Part shown: positions 35,001-45,524 of the stretch, one piece after another
Position numbering within the stretch: the first letter of the stretch is position 1
Layout of the letters: the number at the start of each line of letters is the position of its first letter
DNA from: Stenopsyche tienmushanensis
Taxonomy: Eukaryota; Arthropoda; Insecta; Trichoptera; Stenopsychidae
Assembly: GCA_008973525.1 (NCBI GenBank)
Contig: WACJ01000095.1
Span: 62,001-126,000 of the forward strand
DNA length: 64,000 nt
Reading direction: 5' to 3'
Notes under the pieces: generated by a model
What the model saw: the letters and a program-made list of their open reading frames with translations, nothing else
Databases searched by the model: none
Told to the model about the DNA's origin: nothing
Made by a program: the position numbers and the translations under genes

Positions 35001-35616
35001 AAGAATGAAAATAGTCTTTGGCTATTTCTGAAATCATTGCAAGAATTAACCTTTACAACTGTATATGGAAAGGTGATGTCATCATGACAACATAGCGTAT
35101 AAATGAGAAACATATCGATTTTTCATTGCTCACCAGTATAATTTCGTAAATGCATATGAAATCATATTTTATAAATATTGCATATAAATTTAATAATATT
35201 CAATTTGAAAAATGATAAATTTTCAAATAATCTATATTCAAAAACAAATTCATAATGTTTATATGTACTGCCATAAAATTTATTTTGCGACACATTTGGA
35301 TCTCTTTTAAAGAATAAAGGTCAAGCATTGTCGTTACCATAGAAACAATAGAATTAAAAAAATAATACAAAATTTATTTTAAAAAATATCAATTTTTATG
35401 ATCGCCCCCTCAAACGACGACGATGCTCAATCATTTAGAATGAATGAAAATGTTCATGAAAAAACGACCTTGAAAATGTCAACATGTTTTTCTTGTTGAA
35501 TTGATAAATTTGAATGACGAAAAAGCTTTTAATTACATACCAAACATGCGAAGATGCATAGGCGTTGGAGGATTAAAAGAGCCACAGGCCAACAGCACCA
35601 CTCGGGGCTGCGCCAT
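29047..35616 (-). CDS. NMNAT: Nicotinamide mononucleotide adenylyltransferase, two possible C-termini
   Basis: Six exons on the minus strand: 35541-35616, 34804-35027, 30460-30726, 30287-30388, 30042-30202 and 29047-29728; all phases agree. The enzyme joins ATP and NMN (or NaMN) to make NAD. Key motifs: GSFNPP (12-17) with MHLRMF, the nucleotide-binding start; IGGIISP-like [17 protein letters not shown] in exon 2; [11 protein letters not shown] (169-179); LWAPED; and VSSTMIRR (237-244), the ISSTxxR motif. The catalytic domain ends near residue 276. If intron 5 is spliced, 226 more residues follow, with a basic QKRSR patch (351-355), for 503 in total. If it is kept, the frame reads one more codon (ATG) and stops (TAA at 30038-30040), giving 277 residues, close to human NMNAT1. 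Drosophila Nmnat is known to make nuclear and cytoplasmic forms by such 3-prime splicing. Intron 2 (30727-34803) is packed with transposons. Confidence 0.93.
29892..29992. mobile_element. Pogo/Tigger-type MITE, 101 bp, in NMNAT intron 5
   Basis: Ends CAGTAAGATCCCGCTTAA and inverted CAGTAAGATCCTGCTTAACG, flanked by TA (29890-29891, 29993-29994). It has no coding content. The same termini bound the larger elements at 32099-33460 and 38940-40726. It lies inside the intron whose retention decides the NMNAT C-terminus. Confidence 0.8.
31245..31708. mobile_element. Foldback element with arms of about 130 bp
   Basis: The left arm runs from GATAGACTGAGAGTTGGCAG to GTGCCATTGGGTTTGGG; the right arm, inverted, starts CCCAAGCCCAATGGCACTCAG and ends near GCAAGCTCTTGGTATG. 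About 160 bases separate the arms. A second copy is at 28155-28765. No coding capacity. It sits in NMNAT intron 2. Confidence 0.7.
32130..33077. mobile_element. hAT-type element inside the pogo element
   Basis: Terminal inverted repeats CAGGGCCGTAA (start) and TTACGGCCCTG (end). The flanking 8-mers gagatacg (32122-32129) and gagataaa (33078-33085) share six of eight bases, an 8-bp target duplication typical of hAT. The minus strand carries a short frame [20 protein letters not shown]... at 32954 downward that recurs in two other repeat copies. The element also contains repeat family A (32230-32600). Fragments related to it are at 25935-26265 (inverted) and 56770-56905. Confidence 0.7.
32230..32600 (+). 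repeat. Repeat family A (Helitron-like), fullest copy
   Basis: Begins near TCTAATATATAAAAATTAAT followed by GTTTGTTCGTATTTAATGCG. A TCTATATATAAAAAT-type start followed by (C/T)GTTCGT is common at Helitron 5-prime ends in insects; I infer membership from this alone, with no hairpin or CTRR end verified. Copies: 4795-5125 (inverted) and 13805-14000. The right boundary is approximate. Confidence 0.45.
33635..34320 (+). mobile_element. Mariner element, internally deleted
   Basis: Ends CAGGGTGCGTTCGATAAA and inverted CAGGGTGCGTTTAATAAACA; TA follows the right end, but the left flank is TT. Inside, the frame [20 protein letters not shown], then [17 protein letters not shown] (33980-34127), is the second and third catalytic region of mariner transposase (HDNAP.H, PYSPDL.P.DFF); the final DFF is kept. 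Upstream transposase domains are missing or scrambled. It lies in NMNAT intron 2. Confidence 0.75.
34338..34569. mobile_element. hAT-type MITE
   Basis: Starts CAGGGCTTTGAACTGGAACT and ends TCAAAACCCTG, related to the clean hAT MITE at 57274-57402. The flanking 8-mers (gttataaa, gtcatgag) match poorly, so the duplication is eroded or the ends are not exact. Confidence 0.55.
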
Positions 35617-36777
35617 GGCTGCACGCACAAACCTGACGACTTGACAAATGACACTGTTTGGTCGAAGGCGCGCATGAACTGCGGCCTTAAACAGATGCTC
35701 AATATTTTGACGTCTATAAATTTGACGGCGAAATTATTTTTTATTCTTAAAAATTAAAGCTCAATAACTTAAACGAACGCGATAAAAATGCTAAAATATA
35801 TTGCTATGAATTAACGTTGAATTTAAATTTTAAAATTTATAAAACAATTCTTCAACGATATCAAACAAAATATCATATTAAAAATTAAATTCAAGAAAAT
35901 AATTTTTATTATTAAGGAATTATGATATGTCGTATTTAAAACATCAGGATTTTATTGGAAAAAAAAAATCTTAAATCTTTGTATTCAATACCAAAGTTCA
36001 TATATTTTTAGCGATGAATGAATTTTGTGAATTGAAAAAAATAAAATCGTGTTATGTAATTATATATATAAATATCTCGCTAGGTCGTGTTATTAATGTT
36101 TATTAATTTATCGTATAGATTTTATTAAAAATTAAATTAATATTAAATGCCTAAAAAATTAACGCTTTAGTTCTCAGATTTGTTTATAACCTATTCAATT
36201 TTTGATCAATGACATATCAATAACATAGTGCAGCCACAAACAATCCACTGCAGAATTGGAGCCTCTTCGATATCCATTTATAGGATGGGGTCCATGTCAT
36301 TTGTATGATACATTCATCTCGTTTGCTCGATATTGAAGTAGCATCACCTCTGAGCTTCATTTAGAACACTCACCCAGCGGGCCACCTGGATGAATGTATC
36401 GAAGGGCGCTTTCCCGACCGTCACGATAGAGTGTATAACAGAGTGTCTCCATATCCATGTGCAATTTAACCGCGTGAATTCTAGACTGGGTAGTTTAATA
36501 ATGATGGAAGATAATGTTATCGTTGCGAGGTGGAGTTCTTCGTTTGTCTTTCTTCAATGCTGTCTGCTTGTTATTCCAATCGTGCTTATCTTGTTCCTTT
36601 AGTTTTTAATTCCTTTAGACAAATAAGTCGGGGAGTCTAGGAAAATAGCAATGGATAGTACAGCAGCTGGGGTAGTAATACAGCAATAGGTGTCACATAA
36701 TAATATAAATGTCCCAAAGGAGTAGGAACTCTGAAATGTAGCATAAGTAGTCGTTTGTCAATTACTATGAATATTAA
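35617..36777. other. NMNAT upstream region and intergenic DNA
   Basis: The bases just above the NMNAT start (35617-35700) are GC-richer and probably hold its promoter. At 36200-36600 there is a less AT-rich stretch, open on the plus strand at 36390-36602, with no domain I can name. Confidence 0.4.
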
Positions 36778-37076
36778 CCCTTTGCACTCCGAATGATCCT
36801 GGACGTTACCTACCAGCTACTCGGCACCACTTTGTCACAAAAACGTGCATTTACGAACCCTCATATTATGTAGTAAAGTTTTGGAATCAAGTATTATAAT
36901 GATAATGGAATTATATGAATTTGTCGACATCGAGAAATATATATTTGCTTACTTATACGCTTTATATACTAATTATAATAATGCCCAAAGCTCAAATACT
37001 TAGATGCTACATAATTATCACTGGCTAATACAATTTAATTTAATGATTTACCATTTGGCCATTTGGTTAGAAAGGG
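36778..37076. mobile_element. Possible TTAA-type MITE
   Basis: Left end TTAA then CCCTTTGCACTCCGAATG; right end GGTTAGAAAGGG then TTAT. Short inverted repeats (CCCTTT/AAAGGG) and a near-TTAA flank suggest a piggyBac-type MITE of about 300 bases. The TIRs are short, so this is tentative. Confidence 0.35.
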
Positions 37077-38939
37077 TTATGCAATAGCGAAGAAAGAGAT
37101 TATCAAATGAACAATATATTAATCTATCTCACATATATTTTTGGTATGGATGAGAGTGAGGCAGGGGTGCACTAGCTAAGGGACATATATTACATTTTTT
37201 GAGACTGTAATCAAGAAACAAGTTCTATGCCGTGTTCCATTTCAGTTTAAATACATCTTTTTGAGATGAACAGCTTAACTTTTCAGCTTTTAGATCTGCA
37301 ATTTATTATTGTTTTGTACATACAAATTAATATTTATTTAGCATATGTGTAAATTATATAATGGGAGATGTTGAAGCGTATAACCGAGGAAGTTGTCTGC
37401 TGTTCAAATATATCATTTGTCATTTATGTTATGAAATGAAAAGTCTAAATCATCCCAAAAATCAAAATAAACAATACTAAAATATTTATTGGTCAAGCAA
37501 ATCGTAAAATTTTACACAAATAACAAAATATAATTATCACAACAAACCAGTTAATATCCATTTAGATGTATTTTCATGCATGCTCAAATAGTGTAAGAAA
37601 AAAAGTAAAATACAAGTTTTCATAAATTTAATATTGTCAATAACAATCACACTTTTTTTTACAAATTTAAGTCTAATTATATGTACAAATTTTTATAATC
37701 ATTAAAAGTTTTGTATGCATTTACAAATTAGTTAGCATGTCTTAATATTTTTCAAATACAGTTAGGGAATGATACTTTTTACAAGTTGTTAATATTACAT
37801 GAGAATAATTGGTGGTGGATTTAAATTCTCTTTATACAATAATCACTTTTAAAAAAATCGCGGTCATTGTGACGATGATACATTTAGTATTTCAGATTGT
37901 AATTTTAATTAAATTTATACAAATCCCATCCCGTTGTGATTTTATATAAGAAGAAAATCACAACCAATTCTATTCATTTATATTTTATTGTCATTATTAT
38001 AGTCTAGGAGCACTTTATTGATCTTCAACATCCATTTTTTAGGGTTGCGGAATACAATCAATCGATTTATCGCCAATGTGAATCTAAATTTAAATATATC
38101 CGAGGAATCAATGCTTTTATTCATTTGATTGCAAGGTGAAAGCTAACAAAGCGATTCAACGTTAGAGAATATGAACGGCGGTCGTTAAAATAGCCTCTCT
38201 TTAAAATAACACAATGAAACGGTTTACTTAAAAACTATTTAGCCTATTTTAGGAAAAAACATTAGGATCTTAAATAAGTAAAATTACATGGAATATAATA
38301 AAAATACCTTTGAATTCCATAACATTATTGTCTCGTTTAATCAATCCTTAAATAGGCTATAATTGCAAACTTATTCTATGGACATGTTCCATAATCGTTT
38401 ATTGAATTTACTTTAAATATTTTATATGGATTGTATTAAAAAAAAAAACACACGAAATCTTAAATTTTATTCGATTTAACAGAATTATAAAATCACCTTT
38501 AAGTAATCAACGTCTTATAAAAGTACTTTTAATCACAATGAAAATTGTATAATGAACATAATGTTCATTTTTATTGTCATATTTTCACATTGAATAATCG
38601 AAAATAACGTCAATGAATTCATATTCGAATGACGCTAATAGCATACTTCAAATTTAACAAATCTAGATATAACATAATATTTTCAATGATAATAAATCAT
38701 AAAAGAAACGTCATGAGCTCATCTACAAATATACTCAATGTAAAGTTGATCTATATTCAAGTTTCTTATTGAATAAACACTATAAATAAAACATAAACGA
38801 GTATATAGATCATGAGATTGGGAATGTTCAACGTAGAGAAAAATAGCAAATTTATCATCTTTATTGTAAATAATGACAAATAACAGTGTTTTTAATCTTT
38901 AAATTTGTTTAGTATCGCGTAAACGAGAATACAACGATA
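37077..38939. other. AT-rich intergenic DNA
   Basis: No gene or repeat boundary recognised. Confidence 0.45.
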
Positions 38940-40726
38940 CAATAAGACCCTGCTTGACGCCGTTTCATTATTGTGTTGTAGTATTTTGATTTTGGATCGT
39001 TATGAAACGCTTCCAGAATCAGTTTACCGAACATTTGTAAAAGTGCTTTTCTTACTGCCAAATACAACGTTGTTAATCCAACCGATAGATCATGGCGTAA
39101 TACCAATGCGGCCCAATAAGAATGCCCAATTAAAGCTGCGACAATTGGAATCATCCAGGAAATGTGAAGCGTTTTCAAGCTTTCTTTTTGTCTTGAAATA
39201 CAGTTACATATTGATTTAGCTGCCGATTTAAGTGATCAGATCAAAGCAAACATGAAAAATTCAACGCGAAGTTGACGTATCTGAATTTTAAAAATATATA
39301 TTAAGTAAGACTTTCGAAAATACACGAAGATTCAGATGTGAAATCATTTGTAAATACTTATAGGTGTTGAGTAGTTATTTTCACTTATGAATGAAAGTAA
39401 GTCTCCTATCGGATCTAGAATTAACGAGGCTCGCCTTGGGTCAGTTAAATGTTGTTAGCAATATTTTCCCCGATGTAGGAAAGATCGCAGCAGAAAAGTA
39501 ATGCCAAGTGTCAGGAAGAAAAACATTAAATTGTCCTTGTCTTTTTTATTTCTGCACGTTTTGGAATGAGGTTACCGAGAAATATTTGAAAGGATTATGG
39601 AAGAATGTATGCCCAGAGCTAAGCAAAGATGTGTGCCGACATTTCCGTCTGTCCTGAGTCCTCCTCCTTTCAGTTACCCAGGTCTAGACGTGCGGCGTCT
39701 AAGTCTACCTGCCTATCCCAGCGTAGACGAGATCTTCCGACACGTCTATTACCATTCGGTCTCGAATTTAATACGAGGAACTCCATGAGTTGTCATCCGT
39801 GCTACATGTCATATCCAATGTAGACGACGGGTTCGGACAAAGCTGGTGATTGATTATACAAATGCGTAGAATATTGAAGAATTATAACATTTTACAACTG
39901 GTATTTCCAACGATGATCTTGCTGTAAGAAACGAGAAAGACCTTCAGCATTACAAAGTACAGGGGCATATCCTTTCTGAATATTGGATACAAATTATTTA
40001 CAAGAGCTCTGATCGGACAGTTGTCTCCCATCGTGGAGGGACTTCTCGGGGAGTATCAATGTGCTTTCAGACCGGACAGGTCCACTGAGGACCAATTATT
40101 TAATGTTAGAATATTCTCACAAAAAATGTGGGAATACGGTGTTGATTTCCACCACATGTTTATAGATTTTTGCAAGGCATATGATAGCGTAAACCAGGAA
40201 AAACTTTGGAGGACCATATTGTAGATGGGAATCTCGAGTAAGCTGGTGAGGCTGTTGAGGTGTGTGTGATGTATGTGTCCGGATCTATTACTATAGTACA
40301 CTCCAACAATGCCCTGTCGGATCCTTTCGAGGTGACGATGGGAGTCAGACAGGGGGATGTCCTCTCCCCATTACTTTTTAATACTGATTTGGAGGTTGGC
40401 AGATCGGGACATGCAGATCCATAAAAGGACATTGTGGCTAAATCGAGACCGGAGGCTTTAATGGTACTTACGCCTATCGACGAAGCTGCTGCTAATTTCA
40501 GCATAAAAATTAATTAGGAAAAAACTAAATATATCGAGGGTGAATGCTGGAGGTTACACCTCCGTGTGTGTCAACAATTAAGATATTGAAAGGATCCAAG
40601 AGTTCAAATACCTTGGATCAATGAAGAACGAAATAACCTCCAGGATTCGATTCAATACCCAATGGCAGTATATCCGTCGGAAAACCTCGACTACGCTGGG
40701 CTGATACGTTAAGCAGGGTCTTACTG
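38940..40726. mobile_element. Pogo/Tigger-type element with LINE fragment inside
   Basis: Ends CAATAAGACCCTGCTTGACG and inverted CAGTAAGACCCTGCTTAACG, with TA at 38938-38939 and 40727-40728. At 39036-39140 the plus frame VKVLFLLPNTTLLIQPIDHG matches the DDE-domain signature of Tigger/jerky transposases (FLPPNTTSxIQPxDQG). The rest of the transposase is lost. A decayed RTE-like LINE fills much of the right half. Confidence 0.75.
39990..40705 (+). mobile_element. RTE-like LINE fragment inside the pogo element
   Basis: The frame SPIVEGLLGEYQCAFRPDRSTEDQLF, FIDFCKAYDSVNQEKLWRTIL (40021-40224) is the front of an RTE-like reverse transcriptase palm. It continues in broken frames through a RQGDVLSPL-like stretch, NAGGYTSV and EFKYLGS, to a tail close to that at 22556-22612. 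The FADD box is not recognisable, pointing to an internal deletion. The same family as 21171-21680. Confidence 0.7.
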
Positions 40727-40728
40727 TA

Positions 40729-43652
40729 TTTATGAGCAAGTCGATTTGTTTTATCAGTAAGGTTTAATTGATTTTTAGCATCATAAATTTCTATATATAT
40801 ATATTAATGAGCGTTGAAATGCTTTCACGTGGTTTTTACAATATGAATGCTGCATTTAATATATGAATACTATATAGAATTCCGCAAGGATGATTTTGAA
40901 TCACAAAACTTACTATTAATCCGATGTATTTGCAAATTTGATTATCTAAAAATATCGACTATCAATTATACGTTTAAAATATAACAACAAAATAATCGAA
41001 TATTACTCGAAAGCCCCATTATTTCATTTATATATACGGGGCCCTAAAGTCACTACCAACAATAAAATTACCATCAAACTAAATCATTTGTAGACGTGCT
41101 CTTATATATATTCTTCTTTTTGCTTTGATATCATCATCAACTTACATATTTACAATGTCCTATAAATGATTATTCAATAACTAAAACAATACTTAGTATG
41201 ATATGTGCTTAAATACATTCATATTTAAATAGTGATGCGTATCCAAAACAAAATATATAATCGTATTCAAATATAATACAATTACAACTACGTACATTTA
41301 GCAATACATCATGAAAAGTTAATTTGTTCCTAGATTTGATTCGTGTTAAAATGATATTTTTCTATATTAAATTACAATACAATTTGCATTGTTTTGAAAT
41401 TAATTTTTTTAATAACTCGATATTAAAAACTTCTGATATGACTTACGGTAATTGTGCTCTTGGACATTAATATGTTTTTCAATCAAATGATATTAATTTC
41501 ACTCTTGCATAGTGATATCTATTGATATGTAAATTGTATATTATAAATAGTATTTGTGATGAAAGATCAAATTCTGCAAACTTAATCAAGTCCAACAGAC
41601 GATGATCGTTCAGGCTGTTATTATCAGCGTTCGGATAAAAATGAATGCAATATTTAGTGGTACGTCTCTGAAAAAAATTAAATATTAGCATATCTAACAT
41701 AAATACATACATCAGTACGAGTTGTCCTATTTTTTTTTTTTTTTTGAAAAGCTGTAAGATTTTACATATTTTTCTAGAGCTAAATTATTAAACTCAACCT
41801 TTTAGCATACAAGATGTACATTCATTATTACATTTTACATAAATAGCTTTTTAATACTATCAATTTACACAGAATTGGGGTTTCAACATGTGAATTTTAT
41901 GCACAAATTCAATAACAACCTAAAAATGCATCAATTTCAACGCTTCATTGTTCAATAAATTAATTTTTGTATGGTATATATTTAAAAAATATTTATATTT
42001 TATTCCTCTAATGTACAATATATTTTTAAACACATTAGAATCGTTCATAAATGGATCCGATGAGATAAATTTGGAAAAATTTGACTACATAAAACCTTCA
42101 GCTAGCTTACATTTCTTCGTTATTATAGATCGGCCAATTTATATTTCCACAAAATGAAATATTTTGTTCAATACCGGGGATGGCCATAATTTATATACTA
42201 AATTATTCTTAAATCAATTTTCAAAAACGCAATAATTTCATGATGGATCCATCTAAAGACCGAGGAGTATTTTAAATATATTTTTACGACTCGGTCAATG
42301 TAGATCTGTATTCAAATAATACTCGCATTTGATCTACAGCCGTCTTTAAATTGGCATTCCGGTATAACGTCTTGTTCAATTAGAATCAATAAAATATAGC
42401 ACAATACAAATTTATAGATCGAAAACTGTATACAATCAATAAACGGCAGAAACAAAGCTTCGTTATGACTTGTTTTTTTAAAGACGGAGTGACCATCCCT
42501 TTATATTAAAATCGATAGCAGTCTCCAAATATAATTCAGTTGAAATCTTTTCAAAAACTGGTGCTTTAGATATAATAATTTGAACGAAGCTCTAATATAT
42601 CTTTTGTAATTTATTTACAGACGTTATTAATTTATCAAATATAAATTAATCTGCTTAAAGTGCAGAAACAAGAATGTATTTATGTCGATATCAGCGGCAG
42701 ATTTACTACACGAGAGGCCCTTTGGAGCCGAAAATGTCCCTGGCGCACACGGAATTTACAGCTAAATACGTAAGAATCAATACTGCGTATTACAAGCAGT
42801 TATCGTGTAGCATATATAAGAAGCACCTCTAGATGATTCTGAAAAGTTTATCACATGTTGTACACGATATTGATTCTTACATCATAGTACAATTTTAAAT
42901 ACACAGTATATCCGCCTGGGAGCCGTTTTTATTATTAATTCCACCGCTGAATCGATTTCGAGGCGCGCGCTTTTTGCGCCGACATAATTTTAATACCTTA
43001 ACAACCCCCGGAATGAATATCGTCTCGGTTTTTATTGTCCCTGTTGTGATTCATATAAAACAATGAATTTTTTATACAGTACATAAATATTTATAAGATA
43101 ATTTTCTTTGTTCAAACTCTGAAACGGGCTTTAAAAGTCCACCGTTTTTCATTTTATTATCAATTCAGACCATCTTGATTAAAACTTATTTTCGCAATAT
43201 TTAACTGTATTCTTAAGAATTATATTCAAAATATTTTCTTACCTAAAGATCGAATCACATTTATTTATTGTCAAAAGTTACTTATTTATCACCGTTGAGC
43301 ATTTAATAAAGTCAATGCGTCGGCGTATGAAACGATGACGAATGGTTCAACGCAAAGGAGTAAAGCCCTTTTTATCGAAAACCTTACCTAAACACGAATA
43401 ATTATTTATGCTACGAATTACATAGAAAGCAATAAAATTTTGCTACATTTTAAATTTATGTTTGTGATGTGAAAACTAATTCATACTATACACCAAATGG
43501 TGCGTATTAAACTAAATAACTTTTAAGCAAGCCATTATTTGTCCTCGTCTTTTATAGAGAGTATGTTATTCATTTCTCACCCGAATGTTTATATCAATCT
43601 TTCAATATCACATGGTTCCTTTAAAACTTATTCGTAATTATTAATAATAAAG
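40729..43652. other. AT-rich intergenic DNA
   Basis: No gene recognised. Chance frames at 41479-41712 and 41948-42157. A slightly GC-richer patch at 42690-42760 has no open frame of note. Confidence 0.45.
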
Positions 43653-43660
43653 GTGCAAAA

Positions 43661-44522
43661 CAGTGGTAGTCAACCTGGTCCCTATTCACCCCATTTTATC
43701 ATGATGATGTAACTCCAAAGGAGATTGAATGATTCAGCAGCTAGCTTAACGAACATTCATTGGATATGGATAAACAATTTTACTATATTTTAAACTCGAG
43801 GGTGTATGACTGGATAAAATATCCTTTTACCACAAATATTGAGGAGGCTGATGCAACTTTCCATGTCTTTATTATATCTGAATATGTAGAAAATCAGGGT
43901 TTATTGCTCGCTATTATATTATGACCAAACAGAGCAAACCATCTGAATATTTTCAATAGAAGAGATCTTGGACCATATATTTTTTCTGCCTCCGTGTCCC
44001 GAAGGTTTGGTTGATTAACTCTTCAACCAAACCTCCAGGTAGAAGGGTTAGAATAATCATGGTAGGAAGTTCCTTTACCATTCTTCCCGTAATGAGATTG
44101 TAGCCAGACGATTTTTTTTATATCAACCTTTGCTATCACTGATCTATTTGCTATCAATGGTTGGTTTTGTTGTATTTGGGGTCTGGTGAATCTCATGTTC
44201 GCTTTCTGAAGTATTCATATTATTGTGGGGAGTGAATACTTCTATCAAGTGGCTAGCAAATATTTCCGCCTTTTCTTTGCTATTTCTAGCCCATTCTCCG
44301 TTTTTCTTTTTGATAGGCGGTGATGTTGTTTGGGATCTCTTTAGGTATTTTGTAGCTATCCACAGTGACTATTCTGTAGCTCCAGTGGCGGTTAGTCTGT
44401 TGAGGTAGTCGCTGATTGCTTCATTTTGCCGATATCAAGTCAATAAATAATTTGCGGTTTCCATTGAATTAAGTTATTGTGGAACCGGTGGGCGGTGGGA
44501 ATAAAAAGGTTGACTACCCTTA
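43661..44522. mobile_element. hAT-type element with 8-bp target duplication
   Basis: Ends CAGTGGTAGTCAACCTGGTC and inverted TAAGGGTAGTCAACCTTTTT. Flanking 8-mers gtgcaaaa (43653-43660) and gtgtaaaa (44523-44530) match at seven of eight. No transposase of its own is visible. Internal sequence at 43835-43970 recurs at 56920-57160. A LINE fragment sits in the right half. Confidence 0.75.
43985..44450 (-). mobile_element. Jockey-like LINE fragment inside the hAT element
   Basis: On the minus strand broken frames read HWSYRIVTVDSYKIPKEIP, a QKEKRRMG stretch and SGYNLITGRMVKELP, resembling the linker between endonuclease and reverse transcriptase of Jockey-clade LINEs (APGxDxIxxxxLKxLP). Stops are frequent. 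The match is by motif only. Confidence 0.5.
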
Positions 44523-44530
44523 GTGTAAAA

Positions 44531-45524
44531 TAACAATATTTTAACTATAACAACAAAATACAATATAAAATTTAGGCCGATTTAAATTGGTTTACGTCAA
44601 CAAATAAGACTTATATAAGAAGCAACAGAGTAAAATCAAAAGCTTCTACTTTTAGATAATCCTATCAAATATAACAGCAATTTATCATTTTAAATTGGAA
44701 ATAATTATTTTCTCCATAGCGTATTCAATCAATGGACATCGGCTATATTATATTATGAAGAAAAATGTAATATTTTGGCCGATTAAATCATTAATTTAAA
44801 TATTAAGATCATATCATACAGAATTTTAACAACATTTAACTTAAGGATTCATTCCAAACATTATTGTCTTTTATAAACATGAATACCTCGATGACCAAGT
44901 CAATTAACGTGGTATTCATTTACAGTCTGATATAACTTACGGATAACATAGTCGATCAATAAAAAGCGCAGTTTTAATTTTTAAATATAATACAACACAC
45001 GTATATGAATATTAGATTCCAATGATATTAATTATGTTTCTTTTTCATTGTCCATTAGACAACATTTATTCAATTCAGTAAATCTCTTTAAGAAATCCAT
45101 ATTCAAAGAGTACACACGTTTAAAAAACTCAATCTATATTATGTATATTCGTACTAGTATAAGCACCAACGTTGAAGCATCCTCTGCCGATTGCATGTTG
45201 CAATTAGGTCTAGCAAGATTATGCAAAACAATGTATAATTTTATAATCATATTACAAATTATTTTATATATGCTAAATATATTTTGTTCTAAAATGCTCT
45301 CGTTTTATAAAACGTATTTGAATTGATATTTCATAGCATCAGCAAAGAGCTGCTATTAAGTGCTCAACGGTATGTGAAAATTTACATTACATTGTATTAC
45401 AAAATTTTATGAAATAACTAAATAGAGTGTAGTTGCAATCTTATTCCTAATATATATATATATATATATATAGAAGTATACAAGGAATATAAAAAAGTTA
45501 TTATGTATAATAGAATATCTACAC
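44531..45524. other. Intergenic DNA downstream of the Skeletor-like gene
   Basis: Holds the probable 3-prime UTR of the minus-strand gene and a (TA)n microsatellite at about 45450-45472. An open stretch at 45048-45326 has no recognisable domain. Confidence 0.45.

Noticed and set aside
45450..45472. (TA)n run as a promoter TATA region
   Set aside because: It is a plain dinucleotide microsatellite downstream of a minus-strand gene.
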